This document shows positions 4,824 to 7,863 of a DNA stretch of 7,863 nt, in pieces. Below the pieces are notes generated by a model. That model was not told the origin of the DNA, did no database searches, and saw only the letters and a program-made list of their open reading frames with translations. Where the stretch lies: positions 1 through 7,863 of the forward strand of contig JASHVH010000547.1 in NCBI GenBank assembly GCA_030039575.1, written 5' to 3'. The translations under genes and the position numbers were made by a program. How positions within the stretch are numbered: the stretch's first letter is position 1; each line of letters opens with the position of its first letter. The DNA is from Acidimicrobiales bacterium (GTDB taxonomy: Bacteria > Actinomycetota > Acidimicrobiia > Acidimicrobiales > Palsa-688).

Positions 4824-6154
4824 GGACCAGGCCCTACGCCGCCATCCTGGGCCCCGTCGGCCCGCAAGTGCCACTCCGTACCGGTCGGCGTGTCCCTCAC
4901 TTCGACTCCAAGGGCGTCGAGGCGCTCCCTGATGCGGTCTCCGTCCGTGAAACGGTGGCTGCGGCGGGCTTCCGCTCGTTCGGCCAGGAGCGGCTCGACC
5001 CACGGCGCCAGGACGTCGCGGGGGTGGCGGAGACCCGGTGCGGCGAGTTCTCCGAGGCGGACGACCATACGCCTGAGGGCGCCCCGGGCCTGGTCGACCT
5101 CGTCGGACTGGAAGGTGTCGGCAGACCAGGAGTGCAACGTCTCCTCCAGCTCGAGGGTGGCGGCCGTGGCCGCTTCAGCGTCGCGAGCGGCCAGCGCGAC
5201 GTCGAAGGCCGTGCTGAGCCGGCGCACCTCTTCCAGCAACGGGCTGCGAGCCACGGCCACCGGCGCCGCGCCGCCTTCCCGTGCCGAGCCGGTCGAGGTA
5301 CCGGCAGCAAGGGTGCGGGCCTCCCCCGGGTTTGACCCGGCGACAGGGGGCTCGAGCTGGACCAGCTCCTCTATGGCCAACGTCTTGCCCGCGGGGACAG
5401 TGGCTGAACGACCGTGGCGGCGGATGGTCACCGTACCGAGCCCCAGCACCGTGGCCGTCCCCGCATCGAAATCAAAGATGCACGCCGTGTGCTCGTCCAC
5501 CCCCAGCACCCAGCCGTCCGGCGGCAACTGGGCTTCCATGACCCGCAGCCGTTCCTCACCTAGGTAGCAATAACGGGTGTCGTGAGTGCCGCCTTCGGCA
5601 TTGTCAAAATGGGGTATTACGGCCACGGTCATTCCGAGAGGGGTCAGCAGGTCGAGCCCTTCGGCCCAGACCGGGTCGGCCCCCACCTTGTAGACCTCGT
5701 ACACCGGGACGGTCCACCGCCCGAGCGTCAACGCCGCCGCCGAGGCAAAAACGACGCACCCGCCGTAAAGCAGTTTGTGAGCCAGGAGCTTCGGCACGAT
5801 GGTGGGGCGCCATTGGCGCAGGGCGTAGGTGGGGCTGCCGGGACCGGCAAAAACCCAGCGCGCCTCGGACACACGAGCCAGGGCGGCCTCAAAGGCGACG
5901 CTACCTGATTGCTCGGCCCGGCCCAGGGACGCGATTTCCACTTGCCGGTGGACGCTTTCCCGGAAGTAGGAAACGGCCCGAGCCGAGATGTCCGGCGCGT
6001 TCGCCTGAAAGCCATAGGGCGTGTCGAGCAGCACGGCGGGCACAGCTCCTCGGCCCAGGCGCTCGAACAGTTGCCGATGGACCTTCATCATGGTCGGCGT
6101 CGTCTCGCCGGACCCCATGATCGCCAATAGGCGAGCTTCCCCGTTCAGGGCCAC
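4799..6154 (-). CDS. Peptidase S51/cyanophycinase-like domain fused to a CysRS-type C-terminal domain
   Basis: A 451-residue protein. Residues 1-265 resemble the S51 (cyanophycinase/dipeptidase E, class I amidotransferase-like) fold: IMGSGETTP (12-20), FAGPGSPTYALRQW (102-115), GGCVVFASAAAL (131-142) where S138 occupies the nucleophile-elbow position (family GxSAG, here ASAA), PHFDNAEGG (181-189) and GVDEHTACI (218-226). A Gly/Ala/Ser-rich linker follows (270-300). Residues 305-430 match the helical end domain of cysteinyl-tRNA synthetases: LAARDAEAA, LAPWVEPLLAERAEAR and DRIRERLDALGVEVRDTP followed by GTEW. The synthetase catalytic core is absent, so it is not an aminoacyl-tRNA synthetase. 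Proteins labelled CysS/YqeB C-terminal-domain-containing seem to be the same class. The start is GTG 6154 with GGAGG 10 bases upstream. It is predicted to be a cytosolic hydrolase of unknown substrate. The altered elbow makes peptidase activity uncertain. It follows the PPOX gene by 35 bases and ends 14 bases before tRNA-Glu. Confidence 0.82.
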   Translation of the reverse strand: MALNGEARLLAIMGSGETTPTMMKVHRQLFERLGRGAVPAVLLDTPYGFQANAPDISARAVSYFRESVHRQVEIASLGRAEQSGSVAFEAALARVSEARWVFAGPGSPTYALRQWRPTIVPKLLAHKLLYGGCVVFASAAALTLGRWTVPVYEVYKVGADPVWAEGLDLLTPLGMTVAVIPHFDNAEGGTHDTRYCYLGEERLRVMEAQLPPDGWVLGVDEHTACIFDFDAGTATVLGLGTVTIRRHGRSATVPAGKTLAIEELVQLEPPVAGSNPGEARTLAAGTSTGSAREGGAAPVAVARSPLLEEVRRLSTAFDVALAARDAEAATAATLELEETLHSWSADTFQSDEVDQARGALRRMVVRLGELAAPGLRHPRDVLAPWVEPLLAERAEARRSHRFTDGDRIRERLDALGVEVRDTPTGTEWHLRADGAQDGGVGPGPCEQTGSA

Positions 6155-6164
6155 TTCCGCCAGT

Positions 6165-6169
6165 CCTCC
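6165..6169 (-). promoter_or_regulatory. Shine-Dalgarno for the S51-CysRS-tail gene
   Basis: GGAGG on the minus strand lies 10 bases before GTG 6154-6152. It sits in the 35-base gap after the PPOX gene. Its presence supports the GTG start, as no in-frame ATG competes; the ATG at 6185-6183 is in another frame and opens only 12 codons. Confidence 0.55.
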
Positions 6170-6189
6170 AGAAGCCCTCTCATATGATT

Positions 6190-6600
6190 TTATCCCGCCA
6201 CGTCTGGCCCGGCGCTCTCAGGCTTTATGGCGATGACCACCCGGCCCTGCGCCACCATGTCGCGCTCGAACTCGCCCCAGTCGGGGTGCTCACCCGCCAC
6301 CTGAACATACGTAAAGCGCAGCAACGCCATGGCCTCCGGCATTTCCACGATGGTGGCTGTCCCGTCGATCTGGGCCCATTTGCCGAAGAAGGCGTCGTTG
6401 AGCGCACAAATAGAAACGCTGGGATCCCTCGTAATGTTGCGGACCTTCATGGCCCGCGAACGGGTGGAGATGAGCACGCGGCCGTCATCTCCAACCGCTT
6501 GCACCACCGGCGATATTTGCAGGCGCCCTTCCCGGCGGCGAGTGACGAGGACCGCCCTGTGGTTATGCCTGAAATCCTCGAGCGCATCAGCAATGTCCAT
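6190..6600 (-). CDS. PPOX-class F420/FMN-binding oxidoreductase
   Basis: A 136-residue protein of the pyridoxamine-5'-phosphate-oxidase-like split-barrel superfamily, of the short type common in actinobacteria (the Rv1155-like F420-dependent group). Visible hallmarks are AVLVTRRREGRLQISPV (16-32), the strand VLISTRSRAMKVRNITRDP (42-60), whose basic K52/R54 lie where this group contacts the cofactor phosphates, SVSICALND (61-69), WAQIDGTATIVEMP (75-88) and the final strand RVVIAIKPES (120-129). Length is normal. Cofactor choice (F420 or FMN) and substrate cannot be read from sequence. ATG 6600-6598 overlaps the TAA of the upstream DUF2017 gene in TAATG, so translation is probably coupled. GGGAGAGG a few bases upstream can serve as the ribosome-binding site. 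Confidence 0.88.
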   Translation of the reverse strand: MDIADALEDFRHNHRAVLVTRRREGRLQISPVVQAVGDDGRVLISTRSRAMKVRNITRDPSVSICALNDAFFGKWAQIDGTATIVEMPEAMALLRFTYVQVAGEHPDWGEFERDMVAQGRVVIAIKPESAGPDVAG

Positions 6601-7091
6601 TATCCCTCTCCCGATAGCACGTCGATCACGATGGCCTGCAGCGCCGTCAAGGCGTGATAGAGCATGTGCGGTGGATCTTCTGGTTCGCCTTCCGCCTCGT
6701 CCTCACGCACGTCCAGCAATGTGCCGAGCCAGAGGCGGATGTCGTTGAGGGCGCGTAGCCACGCCTCCAGTTCCTCTTCAGTGAGCTCGGTGGCGTCCGC
6801 CGTCTTGGCCAGGGTGTCAAGCGCAGCCGCCCTTTTCTCGTCCAGCTCAGGGCCGGCGAGGTGACGGTACTCCTGCTCAGCCTGGGGGTCGTTTTCGTAA
6901 GCGGGCGGGAAAAGGCGCCTGAAGGACTCATCTTTGGGGTTGGCGGCGATGGCATCGCGCAATTGGGTGGGCAGCGCCCGCAACACCTCGCGGTCCTCGG
7001 TGCTGAGCGATATCTCGTAAGACCCGCGGCGCGAGCGCCGAACAGGTGGCCGCCACCGCGGGCTCAGCTGTCCTGCTCCATGGTCGCCCAC
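6600..7091 (-). CDS. DUF2017 family protein
   Basis: A 163-residue protein matching DUF2017, a family of unknown function usually found directly after clpS in actinobacteria. The family-like start is [20 protein letters not shown] (residues 19-38), followed by LPTQLRDAI, an acidic helical middle ([18 protein letters not shown]), [20 protein letters not shown] and the end [17 protein letters not shown]. It is predicted to be all-helical, acidic and soluble, with no membrane segment. Start choice: GTG 7091 puts the start inside the clpS end (28-base overlap) and adds about 18 residues before the family core. No better ATG/GTG/TTG is in frame, though a CTG at about 7067 would fit the family length. 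The link to ClpS suggests a role in regulated proteolysis, but only by context. It overlaps the next gene by one base. Confidence 0.83.
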   Translation of the reverse strand: MGDHGAGQLSPRWRPPVRRSRRGSYEISLSTEDREVLRALPTQLRDAIAANPKDESFRRLFPPAYENDPQAEQEYRHLAGPELDEKRAAALDTLAKTADATELTEEELEAWLRALNDIRLWLGTLLDVREDEAEGEPEDPPHMLYHALTALQAIVIDVLSGEG

Positions 7092-7357
7092 AGACCGTGC
7101 TCATGAAGCCTGAAAACGTCCAGCTCCGACTTTTCCCGTGGCCCGCTGGACACTACCGCTTTGCCCTTGGTATGGACGTCCATCATGAGCTTGTGGGCCT
7201 TGTCTTTGCTGTAACCGAACAACTTCTGGAGGACGAAGGTCACGTAGCTCATCAGGTTGATGGGATCGTTCCACACGATGACTTTCCATGGCCTGGCCAG
7301 GTCGGTGACTTCGGAGACATCGGGCTCCTTGACCTCGGCCGGGGCCGCTGTGGTCAT
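7064..7357 (-). CDS. clpS: ClpS, ATP-dependent Clp protease adaptor (N-degron recognition)
   Basis: A 97-residue protein; ClpS hands substrates with destabilising N-terminal residues to ClpC/ClpA with ClpP. After a disordered N-terminal tail (1-22) the ClpS core is complete: [17 protein letters not shown] (23-39), [18 protein letters not shown] (41-58), [13 protein letters not shown] (60-72) and [16 protein letters not shown] (74-89). The N-degron pocket residues known from E. coli ClpS (N34, D35, M40, H66) correspond to N30, D31, M36 and H62 here, so substrate binding should be intact. ATG 7357 has GGAGG 6 bases upstream and overlaps the stop of the heme A synthase gene in ATGA, indicating translational coupling. 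Length is normal for the family. Confidence 0.96.
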   Translation of the reverse strand: MTTAAPAEVKEPDVSEVTDLARPWKVIVWNDPINLMSYVTFVLQKLFGYSKDKAHKLMMDVHTKGKAVVSSGPREKSELDVFRLHEHGLWATMEQDS

Positions 7358-7863
7358 CTGGCACCTCCGCTTAACTTCGCCAGTTCCGGCGCGCCCTCGC
7401 GCCCCACAGTTACAGTTTGTACCCCCGGCGCCGGTTCGCGAGCGTAGAGCCCGAGGTTGAACACCAGCATGGCTATGACGACGGCCGTGGCCCCGGCGAT
7501 GTGGATCCCGACCAGCAGCACAGGGTCACCGCTCAGGTACTGGCTGTAACCGACGGCGGCCTGGGCCACGAGCACCACGAGGAGCAACTCGCCCCGGCGG
7601 AGCACAGCGGGCGCCACCCGCGCCCGGTGCATCGACCACAAAGTCGCCACCGTCAGGGCCAGCAGGACCTCGACTGAGCTCCCGTGCAGTTGGGCCACGG
7701 TGTGGAGCGAGAAGCCGAACCGGGGCACGTTGGGAGCCCCGGCGTGAGGCCCGGTCGACGTAACCACGGTGCCCAGTACCACGACCACGAACGTGAGGGC
7801 CAGCATGCACCTACTGGCCACGACGTGGCCCGGCCGCACCAGTCGCCTGGCCGGGACGAGGCG
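7354..7863 (-). CDS. ctaA: Heme A synthase, COX15/CtaA family, C-terminal part (runs off right edge)
   Basis: The frame is open to the window edge and gives the last 169 residues. The family signature [12 protein letters not shown] lies between membrane segments, followed by [14 protein letters not shown] and [12 protein letters not shown], each with a His where CtaA binds heme. Four hydrophobic helices are visible (about [44 protein letters not shown] and [16 protein letters not shown]), consistent with the second four-helix half of the protein. It converts heme O to heme A in the cytoplasmic membrane for aa3-type cytochrome oxidase. The GTG at 7839 is internal, because homology-like sequence continues upstream. 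The stop overlaps the clpS start by 4 bases. The N-terminal half with the first heme site is outside the window. Confidence 0.9.
   Translation of the reverse strand, partial: RLVPARRLVRPGHVVASRCMLALTFVVVVLGTVVTSTGPHAGAPNVPRFGFSLHTVAQLHGSSVEVLLALTVATLWSMHRARVAPAVLRRGELLLVVLVAQAAVGYSQYLSGDPVLLVGIHIAGATAVVIAMLVFNLGLYAREPAPGVQTVTVGREGAPELAKLSGGAR
7364..7368 (-). promoter_or_regulatory. Shine-Dalgarno of clpS
   Basis: GGAGG on the minus strand sits 6 bases before the clpS ATG and lies inside the last codons of the heme A synthase gene. It confirms the clpS start and allows initiation in addition to coupling through the ATGA overlap. Confidence 0.7.

Noticed and set aside
4799..5260. Truncated cysteinyl-tRNA synthetase
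   Set aside because: Only the C-terminal domain is present, in frame with a different N-terminal enzyme domain and with no sign of a break, so it is a fusion protein and not a synthetase fragment.
4746..5567. Plus-strand open frame of 273 codons
   Set aside because: It is the antisense shadow of the S51-CysRS-tail gene and crosses the tRNA-Glu gene.
1..7863. CRISPR array, rRNA or tandem repeats
   Set aside because: No regularly spaced direct repeats or rRNA signatures were seen on either strand.

Overview
The window is GC-rich DNA whose gene content points to an actinomycete-type (Actinomycetota, possibly Acidimicrobiia-like) chromosome. The evidence is a ClpS gene followed by a DUF2017 gene, an F420/FMN-type PPOX protein, a CtaA/COX15 heme A synthase, and genes with strongly G/C-biased third positions and GTG starts. 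The phylum is an inference; no rRNA or other marker is present.

Right half (4.7-7.86 kb, all minus strand): an ordered, ordinary chromosomal block. Reading leftwards from the right edge it holds a partial heme A synthase (ctaA), clpS (4-base ATGA overlap), a DUF2017 gene (overlapping the clpS end), a PPOX-fold flavin/F420 enzyme (TAATG overlap), then after 35 bases a gene fusing a peptidase S51/cyanophycinase-like domain to a CysRS-type C-terminal domain, and finally tRNA-Glu(UUC) 14 bases further on. The first four genes are coupled tightly enough to be one transcription unit. The tRNA has a plausible promoter of its own inside the end of the fusion gene.

Middle (about 0.5-4.7 kb): this part looks foreign. 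A single intact plus-strand gene of 885 codons encodes a phospholipase C/acid phosphatase-family phosphoesterase with no signal peptide, an enlarged middle and a C-terminal region that I read as a beta-trefoil. Its codon use is visibly more A/T-rich than that of its neighbours, and it has its own good promoter and Shine-Dalgarno. Between it and the tRNA lies about 1 kb of decayed DNA. This holds hairpins, what looks like a frameshifted IS5-type transposase C-terminus (minus strand) and, next to the 3' end of the tRNA, what looks like the C-terminus of a tyrosine integrase (plus strand) with Phe in the place of the catalytic Tyr. The simplest reading is a decayed mobile island inserted at tRNA-Glu, with the phosphoesterase as surviving cargo. 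No matching att repeat is visible at the other side.

Left edge (1-488, minus strand): the N-terminal part of an aminoglycoside-phosphotransferase-like kinase, running off the window. Its reading frame has no ATG start and is easy to miss.

The genes do not form one obvious new system. The points most worth following are the multidomain cytosolic phosphoesterase in its mobile context and the S51-CysRS-tail fusion beside a tRNA gene.
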